Positions 1-7,081 of a DNA stretch of 7,393 bases are shown here, piece by piece. Source of the DNA: CAIJXV01 sp964497135 (GTDB taxonomy: Bacteria > Verrucomicrobiota > Kiritimatiellia > CAIKKV01 > CAIJXV01); NCBI GenBank assembly GCA_964497135.1, contig CAZCDO010000193.1, positions 1-7,393 on the forward strand, read 5' to 3'. Each line of letters starts with the position of its first letter. The stretch's first letter is position 1. The notes under the pieces were generated by a model. It was not told the DNA's origin and did not search any database. It worked only from the letters and a program-made list of their open reading frames with translations. The translations under genes were made by a program, and so were the position numbers.

Positions 1-56
1 GATTTGAAATTGGCGCGGCCTTTGTTGTAGCTGCGGCCGATGGCCGCTGGAACTGA
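1..56 (+). CDS. Possible C-terminal tail of an upstream gene (partial)
   Basis: Reading frame 3 is open from the window edge and encodes FEIGAAFVVAAADGRWN before a TGA stop at 54-56. The ending is compatible with the last strand of a secreted or beta-rich protein on the same strand. The stretch is only 17 codons, so coding cannot be proved. Frame 1 is also open from the edge and ends at a TAG at 28-30, which would make a shorter tail, DLKLARPLL. I prefer frame 3 because it is longer and its residues look more protein-like. The family is unknown. Confidence 0.3.
   Translation, partial: FEIGAAFVVAAADGRWN
33..47. repeat. Perfect GC-rich inverted repeat (GCGGCC-GAT-GGCCGC)
   Basis: A 6-bp perfect inverted repeat with a three-base loop can form a short, very stable hairpin. 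It lies just before and partly within the possible tail of the upstream gene. No T-run follows, so it is not a classical intrinsic terminator. It could be chance in GC-rich sequence. Confidence 0.45.
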
Positions 57-71
57 GCGGTTGCGGGGGAA

Positions 72-81
72 GGCGGCCGCC
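72..81. repeat. 10-bp palindrome GGCGGCCGCC upstream of gene 1
   Basis: This is a perfect self-complementary decamer without a spacer. It shares the GCGGCC core with the inverted repeat at 33-47, so the leader of gene 1 carries three GCGGCC or GGCCGC units within about 50 bases. It might be an operator-like site or an RNA structure element, or simply compositional. No T-run follows it. Confidence 0.4.
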
Positions 82-139
82 GTCCGCCCTCACAACAGCA
101 AGAGCGCGGATGCAGCAAGGAAAGGCAGAAATGGTAAGC

Positions 140-144
140 GGAGG
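140..144 (+). promoter_or_regulatory. Shine-Dalgarno site of gene 1
   Basis: GGAGG lies eight bases before the ATG at 153. It supports that start over later in-frame ATG codons and fits the signal peptide that begins there. I see no convincing -35/-10 pair in the leader. Confidence 0.8.
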
Positions 145-152
145 AATAAAAC

Positions 153-1367
153 ATGAATAAAGCATTGCGATACGCCTGCGTGGTGGCCTGTATGCTGGTG
201 AGTCTGATAGCGAACTGCGCCAGGGCGGCGGAAGGATTTGAGGCCTATGTGGACCCGGTTCGGGGCAATGACAACAATTCGGGAACCAAGTCATCCCCAC
301 TGAAAACGGTCAGCGCGGCAATCGAAAAAGTGCCTGAATTGGTCACGGCCGCGATCTCTCTTCACCTCGCACCGGGAGTCTACAAGACCACTGGCGCCAA
401 GGGCATGCCCGCCAGTCTGCTAATCCTGGATCGTAAAATGCGGCGGGAAGGGGATAATCGGATCGATATTTCAGTCCATATCGTTGGCGAAGGCAGGAAT
501 TTCGAGGGGGCGGCCGAACCGGGTGAGGTCATTCTCGATTGGGGAACCGGCTTGCAAATCCAGGTGGACAACGGGATTTGGTTCTTAGTGAACATTCAGA
601 TCGGGAACCGCTCCTACAAGGGGACGCAACAGGGGATCATCGTGTCTGGTTCAAGCAGCCTGGTCCATTTGCGAAATGTGCGAATCCGGACGACCAGTCA
701 ATCTGGCGCGGGGATCTGTGCGCTTCGGGGAGGTGAGGTGCAATTGCACGGCCGTATTGAATTGAACGAGGATCTGCATGACAAAGCGCCTGAGAATTCC
801 TTTTGTGGGATCAGCGCCTCTTACAATGGTGTTGTTCGATGGAATGATCCTGCTGGCGTACTGTCCATGGGGAATGGATCTTTGAGCGCGGGATATTTTG
901 GAATCATCGAACTGGGATGTAAAACGGCGCGAATTACCTCCTGGGTGCGGCAGGCGAACAATCTGGCCATCAATGATTCCGGCCGCATCGATTTGCACGG
1001 GACCGAGACGACCCTCTGTTCGAAACACAAGGAGAATACCCTCATTGGATTGGAGGATGACGGGCATATTCTGGCGGAGAACGCCAAGATCATCATCGAG
1101 ACGGAACCGGATTACCCTGGGTCAGTTGTGCTTCAGAAAGCCAGTACGCTTTATGTCGGCACCTTTATTGTCCGGGGGAAAAGCGGCGTCAACTTTGCGG
1201 CCTCGAGTGGCTCCAGCTTGATCGGTGCGGTCGAGGGCAAGATGGGATGGGTGGGGGCCGAGACCGGTTCATACATCGCGCTGTGGTGTTCACAAAAACC
1301 CGAGAGCATCAATGAATCCAAGCATGGGATGATTGATATCCAGGTTGCGGCTTCGACGACAAAGTAA
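153..1367 (+). CDS. Exported right-handed beta-helix protein with N-terminal DUF1565-like motif
   Basis: The 404-residue product starts with a signal peptide: a basic N-terminus, a hydrophobic core at about residues 7-20, and a likely cut after ARA near residue 26. Residues 32-60 carry YVDPVRGNDNNSG followed by SSPLKTVSAAI, the typical opening of DUF1565-type parallel beta-helix proteins (Y-V-x-G-x-D-x-N-x-G, then P-x-K-T-v-x-x-A). The rest shows repeated short strands ending in glycine or asparagine turns, for example GEVQLHGRIELN and SGRIDLHGTETTL, as expected of helix rungs. No pectate lyase or glycosidase catalytic set is recognisable, so it may bind or display rather than cleave a polysaccharide. 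The start is set by GGAGG eight bases upstream. It opens the visible gene run, with 67 bases before gene 2. The fold call is fairly secure; the function is unknown. Confidence 0.85.
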   Translation: MNKALRYACVVACMLVSLIANCARAAEGFEAYVDPVRGNDNNSGTKSSPLKTVSAAIEKVPELVTAAISLHLAPGVYKTTGAKGMPASLLILDRKMRREGDNRIDISVHIVGEGRNFEGAAEPGEVILDWGTGLQIQVDNGIWFLVNIQIGNRSYKGTQQGIIVSGSSSLVHLRNVRIRTTSQSGAGICALRGGEVQLHGRIELNEDLHDKAPENSFCGISASYNGVVRWNDPAGVLSMGNGSLSAGYFGIIELGCKTARITSWVRQANNLAINDSGRIDLHGTETTLCSKHKENTLIGLEDDGHILAENAKIIIETEPDYPGSVVLQKASTLYVGTFIVRGKSGVNFAASSGSSLIGAVEGKMGWVGAETGSYIALWCSQKPESINESKHGMIDIQVAASTTK

Positions 1368-1377
1368 GACGAGAGAC

Positions 1378-1395
1378 AACCGTGGACGTACGGTT
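1378..1395 (+). repeat. Small hairpin in the gene 1-gene 2 spacer
   Basis: AACCGT (1378-1383) and ACGGTT (1390-1395) form a 6-bp perfect stem around a six-base loop. The sequence continues with GAAACG, not a T-run, so this is not a good intrinsic terminator. It could tune mRNA stability between the two genes or be a chance match. Confidence 0.35.
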
Positions 1396-1424
1396 TGAAA
1401 CGCAACAAATACGACTGAAAAACA

Positions 1425-1430
1425 AGGGAG
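1425..1430 (+). promoter_or_regulatory. Shine-Dalgarno site of gene 2
   Basis: AGGGAG sits four bases before the ATG at 1435, a short spacing. The surrounding leader, ACAAGGGAGAACG, is almost the same as that before gene 6 (ACAAGGAGAACG at 7080-7091), where the spacing is more usual. Confidence 0.7.
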
Positions 1431-1434
1431 AACG

Positions 1435-4400
1435 ATGAAGAGAACAAATCTCTTGTCGGTTCTAGTTGGGGCCTGGCTGGGGGGATTTGCCATGACTTGT
1501 TCGGCCGGCGGGACCGATGTGCGGGTGGCGCTCGTCTGTGGCGAACCGGGCGATGCTGTGGATAAGGCTTTGGCCCTTGCGTTGCCGAAACTGACGGTCG
1601 AAAAGGGTGTCCTCCTTCTGGACCGCCAGGATATCATGCGCGTGCTGAATGAGCGTACGCTCCAACTTTCGGGAATGCTCTCTTCGGAGCAGGCCATCAG
1701 CATCGGCCAGATCCTGACGGTTGACTTGTTTGCCGTCGTCACCGCTAACCCGGACGACAAGGAGCCGGTCGGGTTGGTGATCTTCGAGACTGATACCGGC
1801 CGACGTCTCTGGGACGGGCCGCTGTCCGCGGATTTGGAAGCAGCCGCTTCGGCGGTGGTTACGGGGGTACGTGTTGCGGTCGGGAAGCATGCCCTGCCCG
1901 CCACAGAGATCAAAACCTTGTGCTTGTTGCCGGTGCGCAATGCGGGACTGCCCAGGACCTTGGATGGGTTGTGCGATACGGTTGGCATTTTGTTACAGAG
2001 GCGGCTGACCCGTACGCCTGATGTCGCCGTGCTCGAGCGCGAACGGCTGGAACATATCATCACGGAACAACTCTTGCCCGGAACGCACCCCCTGCAGGAC
2101 CTGCCGGCTTCCGTACTCCGGGTGGATGTGGATATTTCACGCCATCCGAATGGGCAAGGTGCAGTGGCAACGGCCATCGTGCGGGATGCCGCGGGTAAAG
2201 AGGTGGCGCGCGCTGTCGCGGAGCAACCCGCGACGGTCAACCTGGACGTGGCTGACCGCCTGCTCGATGAACTGCTGAAGGAGCTGAAAGCACAACCGTC
2301 CGTTGGCACGGTGGACCGGGTCGCAGAGGCCCGGCAATTCGGAAGGGAAGCACGGATTTTGCGCGAACAGATGAAGCCTACGGCGGCGCTCCGCGCCAGC
2401 CAGGCCGCCTATGCCATGGACCCCCTTCCGCGGCACAAGAAAGAACTCATGCTGTGCCAATTGGGCGAGGGGGCACGACTGCTCAACCTCGAGCAGGCGG
2501 ATCAGGCGCAAATTAGCGCGGCTCTGGCCATGATACGCGACGCGTATACGGCTTCATATTTCGGGGTGGACGACTGGTACGCCCTGGCAAAAACGAAACA
2601 GCGCCATCCCGAACACATCGCGGAAATCCAGGAAATAGAAGCGATCTTGGCGGAGTGGAACAGGGTGCATGACGCACAACTGACTCAGCTCGCCTTGAAG
2701 GAATCTCGTGGTGTACTCGGACTCACCCAGCGCTTGGCCTGGTACCCCAACTACAGCGAACCGACGTTTTCGAAGCAGAACGGGGAATGGAGCCTGATCT
2801 GGTTGGATGGCGTGACCCAGTTCGGCACGAAGGCGATTGTGAGTGTCGATTACGTAAATCCTCATTTTCAGGTGAACGGGGTTCTTCGCGCGTTGTTGAA
2901 GATGCGGTCCCGGGCGGGGTGTGGCACCGATAATCTCACCCCGGACGGGCAGTTGCGGCAACTCCTCGTGCGCCAACTCGAGAAGATGACCGGACACCCC
3001 CATCCGATCGTTCAGATCTATGGGCGTTTGGCCGTGCTCCAGGACCAGATCGCCTCCGGCACCGTGTCCCCGGATCAGCAGTGCCGGCAATACCTGGATT
3101 TGCGCGAGCAGATTCGACAGGTGGCGGTCAAGAATGCGGGAGATGAAGAATGCCTCGTTCAGGAGATGGCCTACATGGCGGGCTGGGATGCGATCCGGAT
3201 CCTGTGCAATGAACCCGAATGGCGGTTTGAGGAATTGGCGTCGCTTTGGAAGTTCATGCTGGAACAAAAGCGCCTCTCCTGTTTGATCGCGGCCTGGATC
3301 GCACCGGAGATGGAGAAGGCGGTGTCCCGGTTTTCGCAGAAACCCGAGATGCGGAATGTGCTGGCCGGTCTCCTGCCAGAGACCCTGTGCTTGTGTGACT
3401 CACCGGACTTGAGGGAAACGGCTGGGCGCATGGGCGCGCCCATTCCCGATACCGCCAGCATGCCGCCCTGGGACCAAATTAAGCCCCTGATCGAGAGCGG
3501 AAAGAACAGCCCCCTGGTGCGGGCACCGATCATTGCGGATGATGTGGCCTATACGGTCCGCGCCGTCTCTTCCCCTGGGAGCGCCAACATAGAGATCCAG
3601 GCCATACAAGTTCCTCTCAATGGCGTACCCTTCGCGGTTTTCAACCGTATCCCTTCAGGGCTTGATCTCTCTTGCCCGCCGGAGGCCATGTGCCTGGATA
3701 ATGAGAACCTCTACCTTGGCACCTACACTAATGGGGTGGTGATCTTCCCCCGCAACGGAGATCCACCCCGGCGATTGGACACGAGCAACGGGCTGCCCCT
3801 GGAACGGGTGACGGGGCTGGCCGTGCTGGATGGCACGCTCTTCATCGGACAGCGCCCCTCGGTCGAACGGGAGATCAAAGATGCCACGTCGCACTTTATT
3901 GCCTATGATCTTAAGACGGCGACCTTCCGCGGGTTGGCTTCCAATACCCGCCATGAGACCCGTTCCCCCTTCGATGAGCAGGCTTTTTTTACGGTGGAGG
4001 ACCTGTTCGCCGATGCTCCGCGGAACCGGGTGGTGTTTCACCTCAATGTGATCGCTTTCGGTCCGGGAAACAACAACCAGAAGCTCAACGGTTTCTGGGA
4101 ATACAACCTAAAGACAGGCCAGTTCGCGCAACTGGGCGATACACCGTTCTGCACGTACGGATTTATGCCTGATGCTCGCCACATCGTCCGGAATACCCGC
4201 TATATCAGCATGAGTTTAGATCTGGAGACAAGTCAGTTGCATTTGCTGCGTTTGGTGACCAGCATCATGCCGACGAATCATATCCCCTGTCCTCCGGATG
4301 CCATGACTTTTCTGGTTCCCCACCAGAGCGTTTACGACTCCTATGAAGTGGTGATCGGCGATTCCCTGTGGATGAGCAGTCCCTTCTGTATCCTCACCCG

Positions 4401-4557
4401 TGACGGGCGGCGGCAGATGCTCCCGAATCCCTTCGATCGCATCAAGGGCATCCTTCCGCTGGGTAAGGGCGAACGCGTGCTCATCGCCAGTAATACCGGC
4501 ATTTGGATTCTCGATCTGCCGCCGCGTATGAAAACGGACTCGATAAGGAAAGAATGA
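1435..4557 (+). CDS. Large exported protein: tandem CsgG-like domains, helical middle, C-terminal beta-propeller
   Basis: The product is 1040 residues. A signal peptide covers about residues 1-24 with a likely cut after CSA; the Cys at 22 lacks a good lipobox, so a lipoprotein is unlikely. Residues 28-150 resemble the CsgG/FlgT-type periplasmic fold: a VALV strand, then LLDRQDIMRVLNERTLQLSG, then a helix leading into QILTVDLFAVV. Residues 158-280 repeat the plan with LCLLPVRN and VLERERLEHIITEQLL, suggesting an old duplication. Residues about 290-690 are mostly helical, possibly TPR-like. From about residue 700, short strands with phrases such as NGLPLERVTGLAVLDGTLFIG and VLIASNTGIWILDL look like blades of a beta-propeller of the two-component-regulator type. 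CsgG itself is a much shorter outer-membrane secretion pore; this protein has the domain theme but no visible pore element. The stop overlaps the gene 3 start by ATGA. It may be an envelope sensor or scaffold. Confidence 0.85.
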   Translation: MKRTNLLSVLVGAWLGGFAMTCSAGGTDVRVALVCGEPGDAVDKALALALPKLTVEKGVLLLDRQDIMRVLNERTLQLSGMLSSEQAISIGQILTVDLFAVVTANPDDKEPVGLVIFETDTGRRLWDGPLSADLEAAASAVVTGVRVAVGKHALPATEIKTLCLLPVRNAGLPRTLDGLCDTVGILLQRRLTRTPDVAVLERERLEHIITEQLLPGTHPLQDLPASVLRVDVDISRHPNGQGAVATAIVRDAAGKEVARAVAEQPATVNLDVADRLLDELLKELKAQPSVGTVDRVAEARQFGREARILREQMKPTAALRASQAAYAMDPLPRHKKELMLCQLGEGARLLNLEQADQAQISAALAMIRDAYTASYFGVDDWYALAKTKQRHPEHIAEIQEIEAILAEWNRVHDAQLTQLALKESRGVLGLTQRLAWYPNYSEPTFSKQNGEWSLIWLDGVTQFGTKAIVSVDYVNPHFQVNGVLRALLKMRSRAGCGTDNLTPDGQLRQLLVRQLEKMTGHPHPIVQIYGRLAVLQDQIASGTVSPDQQCRQYLDLREQIRQVAVKNAGDEECLVQEMAYMAGWDAIRILCNEPEWRFEELASLWKFMLEQKRLSCLIAAWIAPEMEKAVSRFSQKPEMRNVLAGLLPETLCLCDSPDLRETAGRMGAPIPDTASMPPWDQIKPLIESGKNSPLVRAPIIADDVAYTVRAVSSPGSANIEIQAIQVPLNGVPFAVFNRIPSGLDLSCPPEAMCLDNENLYLGTYTNGVVIFPRNGDPPRRLDTSNGLPLERVTGLAVLDGTLFIGQRPSVEREIKDATSHFIAYDLKTATFRGLASNTRHETRSPFDEQAFFTVEDLFADAPRNRVVFHLNVIAFGPGNNNQKLNGFWEYNLKTGQFAQLGDTPFCTYGFMPDARHIVRNTRYISMSLDLETSQLHLLRLVTSIMPTNHIPCPPDAMTFLVPHQSVYDSYEVVIGDSLWMSSPFCILTRDGRRQMLPNPFDRIKGILPLGKGERVLIASNTGIWILDLPPRMKTDSIRKE
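4545..4549 (+). promoter_or_regulatory. Shine-Dalgarno site of gene 3, inside the end of gene 2
   Basis: AAGGA lies four bases before the ATG at 4554, inside the final codons of gene 2. With the ATGA stop-start overlap it points to coupled translation of genes 2 and 3. It favours the start at 4554 over the in-frame upstream start at 4503, and the signal peptide begins at 4554. Confidence 0.7.
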
Positions 4558-6070
4558 AAACGCATCTAATCATAGGTCTGTTACTGATTGCCGCTACGGC
4601 ATGGGCTGACCGAAATGTGCGATCCCTAGCCAATCTTGCCGAAACCAGCACGGTTGTTGTTGCCGGAACGGTAACAAACGTTCGGGACACCGTGACGGAC
4701 GGGTATAGATGGAGCACAGCACAGATTCTCGTTCAAGAAGTGCTCAAGGGCCCCATANNNNNNNNNNCCGTGTCCAGGTCTGTTGGCCGCGCAATCCTAA
4801 TATGGACAAAGAAGACACTGTGGATTTTGCACCCCGCGTGGTCGGACAACCGCTTGTGTGGTTCCTCTGGCGAACATCGGATACCGGCTTCCAATTGGGC
4901 TTCACTGAGGAAGTTCAACAAACCAATGTGATCGATACCGTCAGGCAGATAATGCGGGACCACAACAAGCCGGCTTTATTTATGAAGCACACGGGCGGTT
5001 GGACTGATGTGATGATGGCTCAGTTCACCCTCGAAAAGGATGGTACGTTCCACTGGCAGAGCCAAATACATAAAATGAGCGGTCGGATACCGCAGAAGGA
5101 TGCCAACCGGTTGATTCGGGACGTATCTTCCGCGGGCGCCGGTCCATCGGCGAAAGATGCGGGATTCGTGGAGTTCCAGTGGGTTGATGACAACGGTCAG
5201 GAAAGATCCCATGTCTACAGCTATCCACAAGAGGACCCCTGCCAGCGACTTCTCAAACAGATTGAGGGTTTGGTCGAAAAATATGGGCCACCCCTTGCGG
5301 GACAATCTGCCGGAAGCGGGTCCACAAACCGCGCGGACGCAGTTGTCGGAACGTTTCAGCAGCCAATTTCCAATCGCAACAAGGATGATCTGAAACTAGA
5401 CGTGAGGCTTGATTGTGCGGATAACGCAAAAGGCGGAGAAAGCTCCTTTGGTCTGAGCCTGACAAACAGTGGCCAAGCCGAAGTTACGGTGGTCTACTAT
5501 TATCCCTTATGTCCACCGGCCAAGATTCGGTCGGCCGGCAGCGACGAGAGCCTTGTCGATGTGGCCACGCCAATAACCGACGGATTCCCTTTTCGACGTG
5601 AAGTGCTACGTATTCCCAAGGGAGTTGCGTGTAGCGTGGGCGGAATGGACTTCCACTTGCGCGAGATTCGCCGGGACGATGAGCCGGGCAGTGGCGGATA
5701 TGTGGCCTTGAAACCAGGCCTATATGAAATCTCGTTCAGGCTATCGTTTGCGGAGGACGGGGAAGCGACCTGGTCGGGAAGCCTGCAATCTCCTTGGATC
5801 AAGTTCCGCGTCACTGAGCAAGGACAGATGGCCCCTCAACAACAGAGCGGAGGTGACGCGGATGGACTTGAAGAACAGGCTCGAGCAGCAGCACAGCTTT
5901 TTTTGGACGCACGTGGGGATAACAAAAGAATCACGGGACTCAAGAGAATCGAGGGAGCCCAACGCCCGACATTTACCGTGTTCCTCGCAATGCAGGACGG
6001 CATCATACCCATGCCGCTTTATGCCTCCCTCTTTGATGGGGAATGGAGAATCCGGTGGGTAATCAGATGA
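4554..6070 (+). CDS. Exported multi-domain protein of unknown function, interrupted by an assembly gap
   Basis: The start ATG overlaps the gene 2 stop. A signal peptide MKTHLIIGLLLIAATAWA is followed by a strand-rich domain with the pattern VVVAGTVTNVRDT and ILVQEVLKGP, commonly seen in exported proteins of unknown function. Ten Ns (4758-4767) follow, and the frame then shifts by two: the downstream half reads in the frame of 4769 (RVQVCWP, then PLVWFLW), which completes the same domain. The shift is most simply explained by a wrong gap length. Next come a module at about 4979-5290 with FTLEKDGTFHWQ and a helix ending in EKYGPP, an Ig-like beta-sandwich at about 5384-5820 (FGLSLTNSGQAEVTVVYYYP, then LKPGLYEISF), and a final module at about 5861-6067 with DGIIPMPLYASLFDGEWRI. 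No catalytic motif is seen. A true frameshift in the organism is possible but less likely. The stop overlaps the gene 4 start. Confidence 0.75.
4758..4767. other. Assembly gap (10 N)
   Basis: The ten Ns look like a placeholder of fixed size. To join the two halves of gene 3 in one frame, the missing piece must have a length that leaves remainder two on division by three. As the flanking protein segments, VLKGPI and RVQVCWP, look like adjacent strands of one domain, the missing sequence is probably short. The exact length cannot be known from this window. Confidence 0.95.
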
Positions 6071-6342
6071 ACATGAAACTCACCCGGAAACCACTGCGGG
6101 AACAGGACACCCCGGCGCTATGGGAGGCGCTCAGGGATGGGGCGTTGTATCCGTTCTACCTCACCATTGCCTGCATCGTCGGGGCTATCAAAACCAATTG
6201 GGACAAGATTCTTTGGGAAGGAAGACTCGTGGCGGTCGCCTCCGTTCTCTCGATCGCGCTGTTCGTGTCCCTTCGGACACGCCGAATCGTCAGTGAACTG
6301 GAAAAGAGAGCGAAAAGTTCCGAACAGCCGTTTGATGGATAA
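6067..6342 (+). CDS. Small membrane protein with two predicted transmembrane segments
   Basis: The start is chosen at 6067 because ATGA there overlaps the gene 3 stop, the same arrangement as between genes 2 and 3; GGTGGG at 6054-6059 is a weak ribosome site. The in-frame ATG at 6043 would add eight residues and a longer overlap, and the ATG at 6073 is also possible. The 91-residue product has a basic N-terminus, a membrane segment at about residues 26-42 (ALYPFYLTIACIVGAI), a short loop NWDKILWEGR, and a second segment at about 52-69. A charged tail RTRRIVSELEKRAKSSEQ follows and may be helical. By the positive-inside rule both ends should face the cytoplasm. I do not recognise the family. 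Coupling to gene 3 suggests the two products are made together, perhaps with this one as a membrane partner. Confidence 0.75.
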   Translation: MNMKLTRKPLREQDTPALWEALRDGALYPFYLTIACIVGAIKTNWDKILWEGRLVAVASVLSIALFVSLRTRRIVSELEKRAKSSEQPFDG

Positions 6343-6387
6343 CTCAGCCTGCGGCGAGCGCTCGCTCGTTCAACGCTGTCGTTGGAT
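6337..6387. repeat. Imperfect inverted repeat with 12-bp perfect palindrome between genes 4 and 5
   Basis: GCGAGCGCTCGC at 6354-6365 is a perfect palindrome. A better hairpin pairs CGAGC (6355-6359) with GCTCG (6364-6368) around a four-base loop. Outside it CAGC (6345-6348) pairs with GCTG (6375-6378), and AAC (6341-6343) with GTT (6381-6383). The right end, GTTGGAT, fits the integron core consensus GTTRRRY, but the left end GGATAAC breaks RYYYAAC at two positions. At about 51 bases the unit is also a little shorter than usual attC sites. No T-run follows, so it is not a standard terminator. It may be an mRNA processing or attenuation structure, a dispersed repeat, or a degenerate attC-like site. 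Confidence 0.5.
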
Positions 6388-6392
6388 ATTGT

Positions 6393-6397
6393 GGAGG
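6393..6397 (+). promoter_or_regulatory. Shine-Dalgarno site of gene 5
   Basis: GGAGG lies eight bases before the ATG at 6406. It decides the start: an in-frame TTG at 6382 upstream would put this site inside the gene and add eight residues before the signal peptide. Confidence 0.85.
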
Positions 6398-6405
6398 AAA
6401 GAGAT

Positions 6406-7080
6406 ATGAACCGCTTCGCTAGAATGAGGAACACACTGGTCGTAACAGCTTTCCTTGCCTGCGGCCTGATTACGGGATATCGTGCAGAGGGGTCACCTTC
6501 GCCAGACACCACCCCCGGGATAACCTATGTCCGGGACCCAGCCAATCCGTCGAATGTGCAGGTCACGGTCACGTTTAAGAATCCGGTCAAGACCGGCAAG
6601 GAGTTCAGGGGAAAACCAATATTTATTCGGTACGATTCTGCTGCACTCTACGAAAAGTCACGGGTGCAAAATCCGACCGAACTTGAACTGGGTCATGACA
6701 CGAACCGGTCGGAATCGACCTGTAGATTCTCTCTCCCGGTCTCCCGTGTGAACGACTACACGCTGAGTCTTAGGGGATATGACACCAAGCCGGTCGGCGA
6801 AGCGGATATTGTGCGGGAGATAGAGCTGAATCCGCCGGATGAGGGAATCGATACGCCACGTCAAAATCCCGATTCTATTGTTAGTGCGAGGCAACTTCTA
6901 ATGTCCAACAACTGGAGCAAGTCGGACCCGAACAAGGGAAAAATGATCAATGAAACCAAGGAACATTGGAACATAGCGTTTCCGATTCCTGATGCCATTC
7001 AAAGTGGGGAAAAGCCGGACCACCGGATTATTCGGGTATTCAAGGCGACCCTAAAGGCCCAAGAGCTTGGAACTGACTAA
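6406..7080 (+). CDS. Exported protein of unknown function
   Basis: The 224-residue product begins with a basic segment, MNRFARMRN, and a hydrophobic stretch at about residues 10-24, with a likely signal peptidase cut after YRA at residue 27. FLAC at residues 16-19 only vaguely resembles a lipobox and is followed by more hydrophobic residues, so a lipoprotein is less likely. Residues 38-142 alternate short strands and turns (VQVTVTFKNP, PIFIRYDSAALY, DYTLSLRGYD) in a way that suggests an Ig-like or fibronectin-like sandwich. The remainder, residues 143-224, is polar and probably mixed helix and loop (SARQLLMSNNW, then RIIRVFKATLKAQ). No catalytic motif is evident and I do not recognise the family. 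It lies 63 bases after gene 4 and 14 bases before gene 6, so it is probably in the same transcription unit unless the inverted repeat upstream separates them. Confidence 0.8.
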   Translation: MNRFARMRNTLVVTAFLACGLITGYRAEGSPSPDTTPGITYVRDPANPSNVQVTVTFKNPVKTGKEFRGKPIFIRYDSAALYEKSRVQNPTELELGHDTNRSESTCRFSLPVSRVNDYTLSLRGYDTKPVGEADIVREIELNPPDEGIDTPRQNPDSIVSARQLLMSNNWSKSDPNKGKMINETKEHWNIAFPIPDAIQSGEKPDHRIIRVFKATLKAQELGTD

Positions 7081-7081
7081 C

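Noticed and set aside
1454..1512. Lipoprotein signal around the cysteine at residue 22 of gene 2
   Set aside because: The residues before the cysteine (AMT) do not fit a lipobox, and a CSA signal peptidase I site follows directly.
1290..2309. 339-codon open frame on the minus strand
   Set aside because: It lies antisense to the end of gene 1 and the start of gene 2, its product is dominated by Ser, Arg and Thr with no domain pattern, and both + strand genes have ribosome sites and signal peptides.
2554..3267. 237-codon open frame on the minus strand
   Set aside because: It is fully antisense to the helical part of gene 2, has no convincing ribosome site, and its composition is what a GC-rich shadow frame gives.
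4709..4757. ATG at 4709 as the start of a separate gene running to 6070
   Set aside because: The segment before the Ns in this frame is a shadow of gene 3, there is no ribosome site, and the sequence after the Ns continues the domain begun in the frame of 4554.
4768..4931. Continuation of the 4554 frame past the Ns to the stop at 4931
   Set aside because: The residues after the Ns in that frame lack a domain pattern, while the other frame stays open to 6070 and completes the strand-rich domain.
6354..6370. Intrinsic terminator at the palindrome after gene 4
   Set aside because: The stem is GC-rich, but only two Ts follow before CAACGC, so the required U-tract is absent.
6137..6409. 90-codon + strand frame overlapping gene 4
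   Set aside because: It is a shifted frame within gene 4 and the spacer, rich in Arg and Ser, with no ribosome site; gene 4 has the ATGA coupling and membrane segments.
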